Positions 23,260-34,543 of a stretch of DNA of 64,000 bases are shown here, piece after piece (the stretch's first letter is position 1; every line of letters starts with the position of its first letter). Source of the DNA: Portulaca oleracea (taxonomy: Eukaryota > Streptophyta > Magnoliopsida > Caryophyllales > Portulacaceae); assembly GCA_029582165.1 (NCBI GenBank), contig CM055877.1, positions 25,418,355 through 25,482,354 of the forward strand, in the 5' to 3' direction. Under the pieces are notes generated by a model, which searched no databases, was not told where the DNA came from, and saw only the letters and a list, made by a program, of their open reading frames with translations. A program made the translations under genes and the position numbers.

Positions 23260-24564
23260 TGACAGGGCCGCAAGCGCACGGGTACTATTGTAGCAATGTC
23301 AAGGTCGATCCCACAGGGACTTGGTCTAGTAACTCAGTGAACTATCCCTCTACTTGATTGCTAAGCCAATCGGGTTGATGATTTGTTTATGACTTCTAAT
23401 GAACTAACTAAAACTAAAGTGGACTAGAAAGGATTAACTCAAGGTAATTCGATGGGTGAAGACTTCTAGGGTTTTACTCACCTAACAACAGGGTCTGAAA
23501 GCCAGATTAAAGCAAGCACAAGAAAATAACTCAAACGAATCAAGAATCGATAACCTCTAAATTCTATCGCCCTTTCGATGCTAAATAGAATTATCCTGAC
23601 TAACCTAATCAACAACTTTCGTCTACTATTCAGGTTAAACAGAATTGAAGGTCTAAGCAAGGTCGGGTTATCTAATGATTCCCTAATCTACTACTCCTTT
23701 TTCAACTTTCGTAGGCCTAGGTAGAAGGGTTAGTGGTCAAATTCCCCTAATTCACCTTTCGGTACTTCTTAGGTTAATTTCTGAATTACAAACATCCAAG
23801 GCCTTAAGAACATTCGTAAGCAAGAAAAACGCAACCTTCTATTGATTCAATTGAGAATTCAAGTACAAACTAAAACATTTCTAATCAAACTCCATATTGA
23901 TGGTTCATAAAACCCTAGAAAGAACGAAATCTACTCACAAGTATTCATTGAAAACAAGAAATACGTTCTAAACATGGTAATCAAATCTAGAATTAAGGAA
24001 GAGAAAGTGAGAAGAGTAAAGCAAACACTAGGGAGAAATTCGTAGGATTCTCTCAAGAACTTCACAAGAGTGTTGCGTGCTTCTTCTCGAATTTCCAATC
24101 TTCAATGCCTTCGAATTGATTCTTGATGAAATCGAGGTGTTTTTGGTGAAGAATTCTTCTCTAAAATCTCTCTTTTCTGCCCAGAATAATTGATAACCGC
24201 GTTCCCCCTCTTTTTCCCGGTTATCTCCGCAAAAATAACCGCGAGAAAATGTTCAACCACGGCCGGTCGTGGTCGCCACCACGGGCAACCCGTGGTTGGC
24301 TCTGGTTCGTCGTTTTCTACTCGTTTCTTGCTGAAATTTTTACCACGGTCCTATCAACAGTAGTTGATGCCCGTGGTACCCTTGGCCTTACCAAATTTGC
24401 TCCAAAAATCACCTTTTTAGCCCTAAACCTGAAAATAAATGCCAAAAACGCAAAGACCAAGTGTAAATAGAGAAATGGGGAAGATTAAACACCTTTTTAG
24501 CCAAAAATCACTATGATTATGCTTCTAAAATACCTAAAAATAAGTGCAAATAATGCACTTATCA
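23260..24564 (-). repeat. Left (3') LTR of the Athila-like element
   Basis: 1305 bp, from TGACAGGGCCGCAAGCGC to AATGCACTTATCA. On the minus strand the LTR opens with a hairpin (GATAAGTGCATTATTTGCAC). A GC palindrome cluster (CCACGGGCAACCCGTGG) is at 24255-24305. The stretch just inside it, AGCATGGAGGGGT on the minus strand (24565-24577), serves as the likely polypurine tract. Confidence 0.94.
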
Positions 24565-24577
24565 ACCCCTCCATGCT

Positions 24578-26494
24578 AAAACCTTGCTTGTCCCCAAGCA
24601 AGTACTAGACTCAAAACTAGGAAAAATGGACTCAAAAGAAGAAAAAGAAAAGAAAGATTCGAACATCCTATGTACAAGCCCCCTCAGGCAAGCCTTAGCA
24701 GAACTCTCAAGCAACTTTGTCCAACCAAGACACAACCCTAAAGCGATTTAAAACATTTTAGCACAAGATAGAGGAAATTTTCGGAAAGGATTTAGGGGAA
24801 TCACACCATCAAGGTCAAATTAGTCACCCTTCCGTCACCGAATTAGCGAGAGGACACATGTATGAGTACGAAACTAAAACGGTTGAGAGCAATCCTCACT
24901 TTTAGGAATGTGGAAGCACTCCCCTCATGTGTTTTCAAAATGAAGTCAATGTTTGGTTCTCTCAATACTCTATCCTAGGAAGCAATCTACCATATGCTTG
25001 ATGATCATCTCAATTCTCTACCGCTATATGCAAAAATGCAAATGACAATCAAGAGGTCTTTGAAAGGGTTGTAACGGGGCTAAGGTTAGGGGTAAGGGAC
25101 GGAAAATATTTGGATAAGTGGAGCTCAAAGCCAAGCTTGGAGTTATACTTTTCCAACCTCATTCAATGTCATCGAATCTTACTCGCCCATAAACAATCAC
25201 GACAATCCCGAAACATTTATTAGAAACCGCCTCATTACTAAATTCCTCACTTGCCATCACACTTGTGCTCCCTTTTTTTCTCTTTTTTTTTTTTTTTTTT
25301 AAGCAAGTGATTGGCAAGTGAAAATCATATACAAAATTAATTACAAATCTTGGCGGGTTTTGCTAACATAGCCACTACATTGATGCTACATAAGTGAGAA
25401 AAATCTCAACACTTCCTATTCGTTACTTTCCCAACACACTGTTTTGCGAATGTATTAACAATCAACCCCATCAACCACACTCAATATACTCCAAGCAATG
25501 GCTTAAGGTAGGAAGATATGTAATTGGCCAAGGCTTATAATTTCAGGTTATTCCAAGAAAACGGAGTAATCAAAGGCTAGAAGAAGGGTTAAAGGCGGAG
25601 AATTACATGAATAGGGTGGCTATTTGGTATTGTAGCTACGATAAGTGCGAATGAATGCCTCAATCATGTTGTCAATGCATGATGCAAAGTACAGTTTCAA
25701 AGAGATGAAAAGCAAGTTCTAGAGATCACAACCAAGGTTGAGTCACACATGGAAATATGAGACTAATGAAAATGATTAGTCATTTTGGCTTAGTGGTCTC
25801 ACGGCTCATACCAACAACCAATCAAAGAACATAAACATACAAATGCGAAGCTCACATCAAAGGGTTAAGAAGGGCAATAAATCTTCACTATCAAGATGTA
25901 AACCCAAATCAAGATGTTTTCGAAATTTCTTTTCAAATCTTTGAATCACTTACGGGCTACGCAAAGGCTAAACAAAGCTACAAGAAATACTAGCTGGCTT
26001 ACAATCATCACCGGAGGCTTACTTAACCTAATCCTAAGGCTATTCTAATATTTTTCTTTCTTTTTGCTTGCTTTTTTTCTATTTTCTTTTTTGGCTTTTC
26101 TTTATTTTATACCTTTTTTTTCTCTATTTATAACTAGATGAACTAAATGCAATTAAACTAAATGCAAACTACATGCTTAAGTTGTTACCTATGAAGATAA
26201 ACAAGAAAAATAAAAAAAAATAAAAAAGAAAGGACACACCTAGATTCATGAAACACCACTATATGCTAAATGTTGTGCAAACTATATGCATGATGCAAAA
26301 ATATGTACAAATGCATATACACAAGTCATTCTCCCAAAAATTATCACCAATCATCGAATCATAGCAACCAAATCAACAAGACAACCAAGTCACATAAAAC
26401 TAACCAACCCCTCCATGTTAGGACACAACATTGTCCTCAATGCTAAACAGAAGCAAACAATCATAGGGGGGAAGGAAAAGTTAATGAGCAAACA
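24578..26494. other. Non-coding 3' spacer of the Athila-like element
   Basis: About 1.9 kb between the env-position ORF and the 3' LTR with no domain in any frame; it includes poly(T) tracts at about 25270-25301 and 26090-26120. Long spacers of this kind are usual in Athila elements. Confidence 0.8.
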
Positions 26495-27803
26495 TCATGC
26501 ATCAGGAGGGGGCGGAGGGTAAGGGTAAGGAATCTGAGCGCCATGGCTCTCAAACCAACCACGCATCGCGGATAAACACTCGCTCATGCTAGTCAAATGA
26601 TGGTTTTGCGACGCAATCATGCCCCGAAGCTCAATGTGCTCCGATCGGACATACTCCCTAAGGGAGGTTTGCTCGTCACGGATCTCGCGGCGCAATCGAA
26701 ACATCATCCATGTTGAAAGCGTGGGAGGAGGAAGGGCCAGTGAGTGAGGGGATTGGGGTTCATCATGGTCGGACTCGGGATCATGTTTATAAGATCTAAG
26801 GGAACCGGGTCGCCATCCCCTCCCGGTAGGAAGGAGAAGTTGGCCCGATTTTGGATAGTCGTTCGGGCTACATTGGGCAACTGCATAAGCTGCCGATTTG
26901 GGTACCTCCAGTAAATGTTACCACCCCTAGAAACAATGAAGAGCATGGTGGTCAAAGCGCTATGGTCAAGCCTCTGAGACCCAGGAATCCTAAACTCCTC
27001 ATTTGGCATGACTCCGAGAGATTTTGCAATCCTCGTGACAATCCCCCCGCAGGTGATCTTACCCTTTTTTCTATTAGCTATCTCTTGAAGATGTGTAATT
27101 AAGAAAGAGCCGGGGTCCATCTGCCTACCCTCATACATATTCTTCATGAAGAATAACTCCGCTACCCGAGGCATATTCATTCTATCATCCCTCGTGAAAA
27201 AGCTCGTCGCGAAGATGCGTTGAGCTAACCTAATCACGGGGTTTCTGATTTCGGTTGCCTTAGACCGACTAGAGTCGAAATGTTGCTCCCCGGTGATCAT
27301 TTCCCATAAAGAATCCGGGTCATACCTTGGAGGCACACGACGCTCACTAACATCAAGGGGACGCGGGAGGTGGAAAATGCTATTAAAGGTACTCAAATTC
27401 AATTGATAGTCTTGGCCACGCAAACGGAACCTAATGACCCTCTTGGCAATTACGCCCATTTTGAACCCTGTATAGGGTACTCAAAAACTCCAAGGTCAAG
27501 TCCGAATAGGAAGGTTCTTTGATGTTTAGGTAATCACCCAACCCCCCTCTAGCAAACAACCATTTAATGTCATCCAAAACACCCATGGATTGCAACAAAG
27601 CATCATCAACATAACGAGTAGCAACAAAACCACGGGATCTCAAACGCAAGTAATTAGCAGTTTGTATTGGGCTAGTGAACCAAAAGGGATAGGTCATTAC
27701 CTTGCTCCATAGCAGCGGTTTGCGCTCGTTGAGCACTAAGCTCCTCGATTTGGTTCGTTGGAGGACCCAAAGAAAGATCGCTTCTTCTCTTTTTGGGTGC
27801 CAT
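26495..27803 (-). pseudogene. Athila env-position ORF (ATHILA ORF-1 type), frameshifted
   Basis: The function of this extra ORF is unknown. It sits where retroviruses have env, but the sequence shows no clear signal peptide or membrane span. The start is the ATG at 27803 (MAPKKRRSDLSL). A shift near 27690 leads to a frame with FTSPIQTANYLRLRSRG and RYVDDALLQSMGVLDDIKWL and LTLEFLSTLY. A second shift near 27450 leads to VIRFRLRGQDYQLNLSTFN. A third near 26705 leads to a charged, probably coiled-coil end and a proline-rich tail (YPYPPPPPDA). The pattern resembles the ATHILA ORF-1 family; the family call is from memory of its motifs. Confidence 0.72.
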
Positions 27804-28990
27804 GGCAACTTGAAGCTCCAACAATGGTGATTTTGGGAGAAATGGGAGTGAAGGGTGAATGTAAAATGGATGTTACGTGTGAATTTGGTGGATGTGGTGG
27901 CTAATGTGAATGGTAGAGGTGGAGTTGTGGTGGACGAATGGGGGTGAAGGAAAGGAGGAAGAAAGAAGATAGAGTTAAGGTTTAGGGCTTGTGAAGGAAG
28001 AAGAAGAAGAAGAATAGATTGAGTATGGAAATAAGGTTTAGGTGTGTGAAGGGTGAAGAAGAAGGATGGAGATGTTAGAGTGGGAGCTAGGGTTCGAAAA
28101 TAGGTGAAAGAAGGAGGAAGAATGAATGAATTGAGTGAAAAAAGGAAAAACGAAGCTAAACTCGCGGTCGCCACCACGGGCAGCCCGTGGTTGGCTCTGG
28201 TCTGCTAGGTTCACGCAGAAATTTTTTTTTTTTTTTAGGCAAATTTCCAGCCACCACGGTCCAAGGTCAGGACCTCGGGCAGACCGAGGTTGGCCCTGGA
28301 AATTGGAATTTTGGGAGGAAATTGTGGGGATGGATTGGGCGGCTACTACGGTCCAAGGTCAAGACCTCGGGCAGACCGAGGTTGGCCCTGGAAAGCCAAC
28401 TTTCCTCAACAAATGAAGTCCAGGCTACCACGGTCTGAGGTCAGAACCTCGGGCAGACCAAGGTTGGCTCTGGAAAACTGTGCTTCTTGAACAAATGAAA
28501 TCCAGACGAACCACGGTCCGAGGTTTTCACCACGGGCAGCCCGACGGTTGGCTCTGGAACTTCATTATGAGCTGGTTTTCGAATTGCCTTCCACACCCTT
28601 TTTTTTTCCTTCTATTTTTTTCACTCAAGTTTTAACAGTTCTTTTCTTGCAAAACTCCCTCAAACTCCCACGTTTCTTCATTTCTTCTAACTCAAAAATT
28701 TTTCACTCATTAAACCATCAAACTCTAGAAACCAACTCCTCCATGCTAATTTCCCTTGCTCAAACTCACTCTTACACTCCCTCAAACTCTCTCTCTTTTT
28801 TTTTACTCACAAATACTCACAAAAATTTACACTTTACAAAAGAGAAACACGGTTAAAACAAGAGAAAAATCAAAGAAAAGAAACAAAACGAAAATGAAAT
28901 GAACTAAGGAAAATAAGGAAGGAAAAAAAAAATTGGAAAGGGAAAGAAAAGTAATTAAAAAGCTTGGGTTGCCTCCCAAGAAGCGCTAAT
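27804..28990. other. Spacer between integrase and env-position ORF
   Basis: Non-coding; GA-rich on the plus strand to 28130, then the palindromic repeat block, then a CT-rich stretch to about 28830. Frames here carry no domain. Confidence 0.7.
28140..28565. repeat. GC-palindromic tandem repeats shared with the LTR
   Basis: About five diverged units of 50-80 bp built on an ACCTCGGGCAGACCGAGGT or CCACGGGCAGCCCGTGG palindrome, each followed by TTGGCYCTGG (about 28160, 28250, 28340, 28430, 28520). The same palindrome and TTGGCTCTGG tail occur once in the left LTR at 24265-24305. Confidence 0.9.
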
Positions 28991-30052
28991 TTAACGTCTT
29001 AAGCTAGACGATACATACCTCAAGTCATACGGGATTGGCGAGGACATAACATGCGGCCTTCTCCTCAATTTGCCTGTGATGTAAGGCTTAAGTCGCTGCC
29101 CGTTGACCTTGAATGTGCCGGTAGACTCACTCCAAACTTCCACACCCATGGGATATGCTTTCATAACTTGGAATGGCCCGGACCACCGGGATTTCAGCTT
29201 TCCCGGAAACAATCTCAATCTCGAGTTAAACAAAAGGACCATGTCTCCTGTCTTAAACCTCTTTGGCAAGATGAACTTGTCATGCCACTTCTTGGTCTTT
29301 TCCTTGTAGATCCTCGAACTCTCATAAGCTTGCAACCTCAATTCCTCCAATTCTTGCAATTGAAGCATTCGCTTCTCACCAGTTGCTTTTGCATCAAAAT
29401 TCAGAGTTCAGACTGCCCAAAATGCTCGATGTTCCAACTCCACGGGCAAATGACACGGTTTCCCATACACCAACCGGAATGGAGTGGTGCCGAGGGGAGT
29501 TTTGAACGCCGTGCGGTACGCCCACAAGACGTCGTCAAGCTTCAATGACCAATCCTTTCGAGATCAGTCAACCGTCTTCTCGAGAATGCTCTTCAACTCC
29601 CTATTCGAAAGCTCTACTTGCCCGCTTGTTTGAGGATGGTAAGGTGTTGCCACCCTATGGAACACCCCGTACTTCTTCAGGAGAGTTTCTAGCGGCCGGT
29701 TACGAAAATGGGTGCCGTTATCGCTCAATAAGGCTCTAGGAGTGCCAAATCGAGCGAAAATGTTCTTCTTGAGGAATTTGATGACGACCCTTGAGTCATT
29801 CGTCGGAGATGCAATCGCCTCCACCCATTTGGATACGTAATCCACAGCAACAAGGATGTAGAGGTTCTTGTGAGATGGAGGAAAAGGACCCATAAAGTCT
29901 ATCCCCCACACGTCGAAGAGCTCAACCTCAAGAATTCCGCTTTGGGGCATCTCGTGCCTCTTGGAAATGTTACCCATCCGTTGACAACGATCACATGCTA
30001 GCACATACTCCCTTGCATCCTTGGTGAGGTTCGGCCAATAGAAGCCGGCCAA
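28991..30052 (-). pseudogene. Athila-like integrase, with stop codons
   Basis: Integrase inserts the cDNA copy into the genome. The frame 30052-29564 has the zinc-binding end (CDRCQRMG), then the DDE core: first Asp in WGIDFMGPF, second Asp in LLSDNGTHF, Glu in [15 protein letters not shown] follows (EKTVD then stop, near 29564). The same frame goes on with [11 protein letters not shown] and the conserved [19 protein letters not shown] second stop lies near 29407, and 29368-28991 gives the C-terminal part with [18 protein letters not shown]. Catalytic residues are present but the protein is cut by two stops. It follows RNase H in the usual gypsy order. Confidence 0.92.
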
Positions 30053-30194
30053 GACCTTGAAGCGGTCTTATCGGGCCGAAATGTCCACCATAGGTCGAGG
30101 AATGGCAATGATGTAGCACCCCTTGAACTTCTTCCTCCGGAATGCATCTCCGGTAAACCCCATCGGAACAGAGCTTGAAAAGAAGTGGTTCTTC

Positions 30195-31795
30195 CTAAAC
30201 AAAGCTCTTCACCTCGAATAGGAACCTCTTCTTTGTTGATATGATAAGTCCGGTGGCAACACTCCACACACAAGATAATTGACGAGTCGCATACCATGGA
30301 ATGAATGGGGTACACACGCCATGAGCTTCTCTTCCGAAAAGAATCATCAATAGGAGCTTCTTCAAACATCCTCCATGAGAGAGATGATCGGCTACCACGC
30401 TTTGCAATCCGGGCTTGTCCCGAATTTCCAAATCGAACTCTTGGAGTAATAACACCCAGTGAATGAGCCGAAGTTTAGAGTCCGACTTCTTCATGAGGTG
30501 TCGAATGGCGGCATGATCGGTGAACACAATCACCTTGGAGTTGATCAAATATGGTCGAAACTTCTCCAAGGCGAAAACGACCGCCAAGAACTCCTTCTCT
30601 GTGGTGGCGTAGTTGACTTGAGCCTCATCCAGAGTTCGGCTCGCATAGTAGATGGCGAAAGGCTTTCCATCTCTTCTTTGCCCTAAAACAGCCCCCAATG
30701 TGTAATCACTCGCATCACACATCACTTCAAACGGTAAACTCCAATCCGGGGCTTGCATAATAGGTGCAGTAATCAAAGCTTCTTTCAACCTGTTGAAAGC
30801 ACTCAAGCAAACATCATCAAATTCAAAAGGCACATCTTTGACAAGCAATCGGGTGAGAGGCCTAGCAATTTTTGAAAAATCTTTTATGAACCGCTTCAGA
30901 GAAACCAACGTGTCCAAGAAAACTCCTAACACCCTTAATAAGTTGGAGGTGGTAATTTTTCAACCACCTCAACCTTTGCTTTGTCAACCTCAATGCCTTT
31001 GTTTGACACAACATGACCAAGGACTACACCCTCTTGTACCATGAAATGACACTTCTCCCAATTCAAAACCAAATTCACTTCTTCACATCGAGACAACACT
31101 TTAGCAAGATTTCTTAAACAATGATCAAAAGAATTGCCATAGACTAAAAAATCATCCATAAACACCTCCATAATGTCCTCAATAAAATCAGAGAAAATAG
31201 CCATCATGCATCGTTGAAAAGTAGCGGGTGCATTACACAACCCAAATGGCATTCTCCTATAGGCAAATGTACCGTAAGGACATGTAAAGGTGGTCTTTTC
31301 CTGATCACTAGGGTGGATAGGATTTGGAAAACCCGAATACCCATCTAGATAACAAAAGAATGAATTATTCGCCATCTTTCAAGCATTTGGTCAATGGGGA
31401 GAGGGAAATGGTCTTTACGGGTGGCATCATTCAACTCAGAATCAATACACATCCTCCACCCCGTAATACCCTGGTTGGAATCAACTCATTGTTCTCATTT
31501 TTCACCACAGTCATCCCCTTTCTGGTACAACATGCACCTGCTCACCCACTCACCATCGTAAATAGGGTAGATAATCCCAAAGATCAAGTAATTTCAAGAC
31601 CTCTTTTTTCACCACCTCTTTCATGTTAGGGTTTAACCTTCTTTGACTTTGAATGGTGGGTTTATAATCATCTTCCATCAAAATCCTATGCATGCAAAAT
31701 GAGGGACTAATTCCTTTAAGGTCATCTATGGTATAACCAATGGCCTTACGATGCGACCTAAGGACTCTCAACAATGAATCAATCTCAAAGATCAT
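30195..31795 (-). pseudogene. Athila-like reverse transcriptase and RNase H, frameshifted
   Basis: RT copies the element RNA and RNase H removes the RNA strand. Minus-strand pieces: 31795-31550 has IDDLKGISPSFCMHRI and the RT start (KEVLKLLDL). 31375-30935 has the palm with FCYLDGYSGF, FAYRRMPFGLCNAPATFQR and the catalytic box VFMDDFLVYG. 30932-30195 has the RNase H with [31 protein letters not shown] and [11 protein letters not shown], ending near VVADHLSHG. The pieces are in different frames, with several shifts, one at about 30932-30935. No single intact reading frame remains. Confidence 0.93.
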
Positions 31796-31813
31796 TCAAG
31801 TTTGCATTCACAA

Positions 31814-32755
31814 TCACAGGATAAGAGGAATCGGGCCAAGAAATGCATACCTTAGGGAAGAAGGGAGAGGTTTCGCTACCTTTGGTGCTTCCTTCTCGCC
31901 AAGCTTGCTTTTGCTTTCAACCTCTAGTGCCTCCACCGTTTCCAACGTTGGTGGAACTTCTGGGGATGCCTGCAAGAGCTTCACACAATGGGCAACCTCG
32001 GATCGTGATCCCGGTTTCTTGTTAGACAACAAACAAAGCTCAAGAGGATCGTGAGAACGAATGTTAGTGCTATCTTCCCTAAGAATGGAATCAATGATAT
32101 CCACTCTAAAGCAATCATCAGAAAATGCAGGGAATTTAGCAGCTTCAAACAAATTAAACTCAGCTTTCTCACCTCCTATACTAAAGGACATCCTACCATT
32201 TTTCACATCAATGCAACACCCAGCCGTAGCCATGAAAGGTCTACCAAGAATAATGGGGGTACGGGTGTCTTCCTCCATCTCTAGGATAACAAAGTCAACA
32301 GGAACAAAGAAGCTACCCAACTTAATAGGGACATCCTCTAAAATTCCTATGGGAAACTTGACCGATCGATCGGCCAACTGGAGGGAAATGGTAGTGGGCT
32401 TTAGTTCACCCATACCAAGCTTTTGGGACAAAGAGAGGGGCATAAGACTCACACTAGAACCAAGATCACATAATGCACGGTCTATGGAAATCTTTCCAAC
32501 TTCACAAGGAATGGTGAAGCTACCGGGATCCTTAAGCTTCGGGGGAAGCTTATTTTGGAGCACGGCACTACACTGTTCTGTCAATGCCACTGTCTCATGC
32601 TCTTCCAACTTCCTCTTGTTTGTCAAAATTTCCTTCAAAAATTTAGCGTAGGAAGGCATTTGAGACAGGGCATCGGTGAAAGGAATGTTAATATGAAGTT
32701 TCTTGAGGACCTCCAAGAACTTCCCAAATTGCTTATCACTTTTAGCCTTAGCCAA
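31814..32755 (-). pseudogene. Athila-like aspartic protease region
   Basis: A 313-residue open stretch. The N-terminal part is the linker after gag (KLHINIPFTDALSQMPSYAK, KRKLEEHETVALTE), typical of Athila. The retropepsin active site is ALCDLGSSVSLMPLSL, with the catalytic Asp in DLG, followed by RTPIILGRPFMATAG. It is cut from gag by a TAA at 32759-32761, where CAA (Gln) would fit, and from RT by a shift near 31814. The protease itself is the best preserved part of this element. Confidence 0.92.
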
Positions 32756-32758
32756 TCT

Positions 32759-34424
32759 TTAAGGGAAAGGCAAGGGTGGAGTGTAAACTCTTTGGGGAAC
32801 TCTTGTTGCATCCTTAAGAACTTCTTTCTCAATTTGCACATCAACATCAATCACAGGTTCTTTAGGAGGCACATTTACCTCTTCATGCACATCATTACTC
32901 ACATCAAGATTCACATCATTCACAACATTCTCAACATCAACTACATTCTCAAGAACATCATCATCATGCACATCAACAACAACATGCTCATCACACACAC
33001 CCCTAGGCTCCCGCCAAATGCTCCGCTTCTTAAGGTTATGGCATTGCATTGATCCTTTGTTGCAACGGGTTGGCTAGGGAGCTTTCTGGAGGAGTGGTGG
33101 AAGTACTATTCGACTAGCACCTGAGATTCAAGCATTTTGTTGTGAGTGGCCAACCGTCAACTCTATCAACTAAAAGCTTAATAGTCTCTTCGCTGATTTT
33201 GGGACACAACCATACGTTCCACCAATGCCTTCCAATCGTGCTCTGGGTTTGTCGAGGCCGGGTTGGGCTTGTTGTCTTGGAAACCAGGTGGTCTTTGGGG
33301 TGTTATTGTTGGTGCGGTCCCGGGATTGTTATTCGATAGGAAAAATTAGGATGAGCTCTAAATCCCGGTTGTAGACATTAGAGTATGGGTCAAAGTTCTC
33401 TTGGGTTTCAAATGTAATTGGTCCGTCCGAGGTCTCGGACTAGCTAACCTAACAGACAAAACAAGGTCTCATGCTCCAATGAATTACAAGAAGCACAGGT
33501 AGGGGAGGATTTGAATTTACATGCAAACGGTCTATCTTCCGAGTCACAAAGATCTATTTTAGCGATCAAAACAGAAATGGCATCGACATCATACTTACCT
33601 CCCGCTCGAGGAACGGGCTTGACCATTGGTGATCGTTGACGCCATTTGCTCGATCAAAGAATAGAGGTCATCGACCGCTTTGTTCATGATGTTCCCACCG
33701 CCGCAAGAATCATCGCCTCAACCGATCATCCACTCCATTGTAGAAGGCATGGATGGGCACCCATGGCTCAAGACCATGATGTGGACACCGCGTAGATCTT
33801 GAACCGCTCCCAAGCCTCGCATGTGTTCTCATCCGCTCTGGACGAAGGTGGATATTTGTCATGAGGCTTGTCACCTTACTGGCGGAAATATTTGTTAAGA
33901 AATGCGCCGCCATCCGATCAAAAGTGGTGATGGAGTTCGCGGAAGAGAGTCTAGCCACTCCCATGCTCGATCCTCCAAGGAAAACGGAAACAATCGCAGC
34001 TTTGATCGCATCCGGTGAAGCCCCGTCGCTTTGAACGTATCGCACGCCTGGCGAAAGATACGGAGGTGTCGGTTGGGGTCCTCACTAGGGTGACCACGAA
34101 ATGGCGAAGCTTTGACCGGATTAATCAAGGAATTCTTCAACTCAAAATCATTGTTGGCGATGTTGGGAGGGTTGATGGCCGTGGGAGGATCTGTGACATT
34201 TGGGGCCATGTATTGTTCCAATGTCTTCGGTTGTGCTTCTCTACCGGCAATTTTCGATTGTGATGCAGACTCCTCTTCTTGCTTCTTGCTAGCTTTCTCT
34301 GTTCGCAGCCTCTTTCTCTGAGAACGGAAAGTGCGTTCAATCTCGGGATCGAACTCAAATTCCGGAGATTTTTGCATACACCAAGAGTACCTAGCAAAAC
34401 AAGAAATGAGACACAATCAATCAC
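32759..34424 (-). pseudogene. Athila-like gag, multiple frameshifts
   Basis: Gag packages the element RNA. In minus-strand order: an N-terminal part with SPEFEFDPEIERTFRSQRKR and TLEQYMAPNVTDPPTAINPP, then the retrotransposon gag core (FRGHPSEDPNRHLRIF, RLFPFSLEDRAWEWLDSL, about 33900-34150), continued in another frame (34045-33710; SANSITTFDRMAAHFL). A zinc-knuckle-like CASCNSLEHETLFC (C-x2-C-x4-H-x4-C) follows near 33450-33490, then an acidic Val/Asp-rich stretch (33052-32759). At least three shifts break it. The start lies about 100 bp from the 5' LTR. Confidence 0.88.
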
Positions 34425-34522
34425 AAGTAAAGGAAAGAAAAAGAAAGAAAATAAAAATAAAAAATAAAAAAAAACAGCTTAGTCAATCTAAGAGTCTTCG
34501 CTTAATGGCTACTAGGGACAAA

Positions 34523-34538
34523 GTCCTGCAACGCGCCA
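34523..34538 (-). promoter_or_regulatory. Primer-binding site, tRNA-Asp-like
   Basis: Minus-strand TGGCGCGTTGCAGGAC lies 5 nt inside the 5' LTR. It matches the tRNA-Asp-type site TGGCGCCGTTGCC used by Athila/Tat elements except for a missing C and one change. Confidence 0.75.
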
Positions 34539-34543
34539 AAACT

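Noticed and set aside
26495..27803. True envelope gene in the Athila-like element
   Set aside because: It is in the env position but shows no clear signal peptide, membrane anchor or glycoprotein features; only ATHILA ORF-1-like motifs.
29051..29548. 165-residue plus-strand frame
   Set aside because: Antisense shadow of the Athila integrase, which has clear catalytic motifs on the minus strand.
32061..32651. 196-residue plus-strand frame
   Set aside because: Antisense shadow of the Athila protease region.
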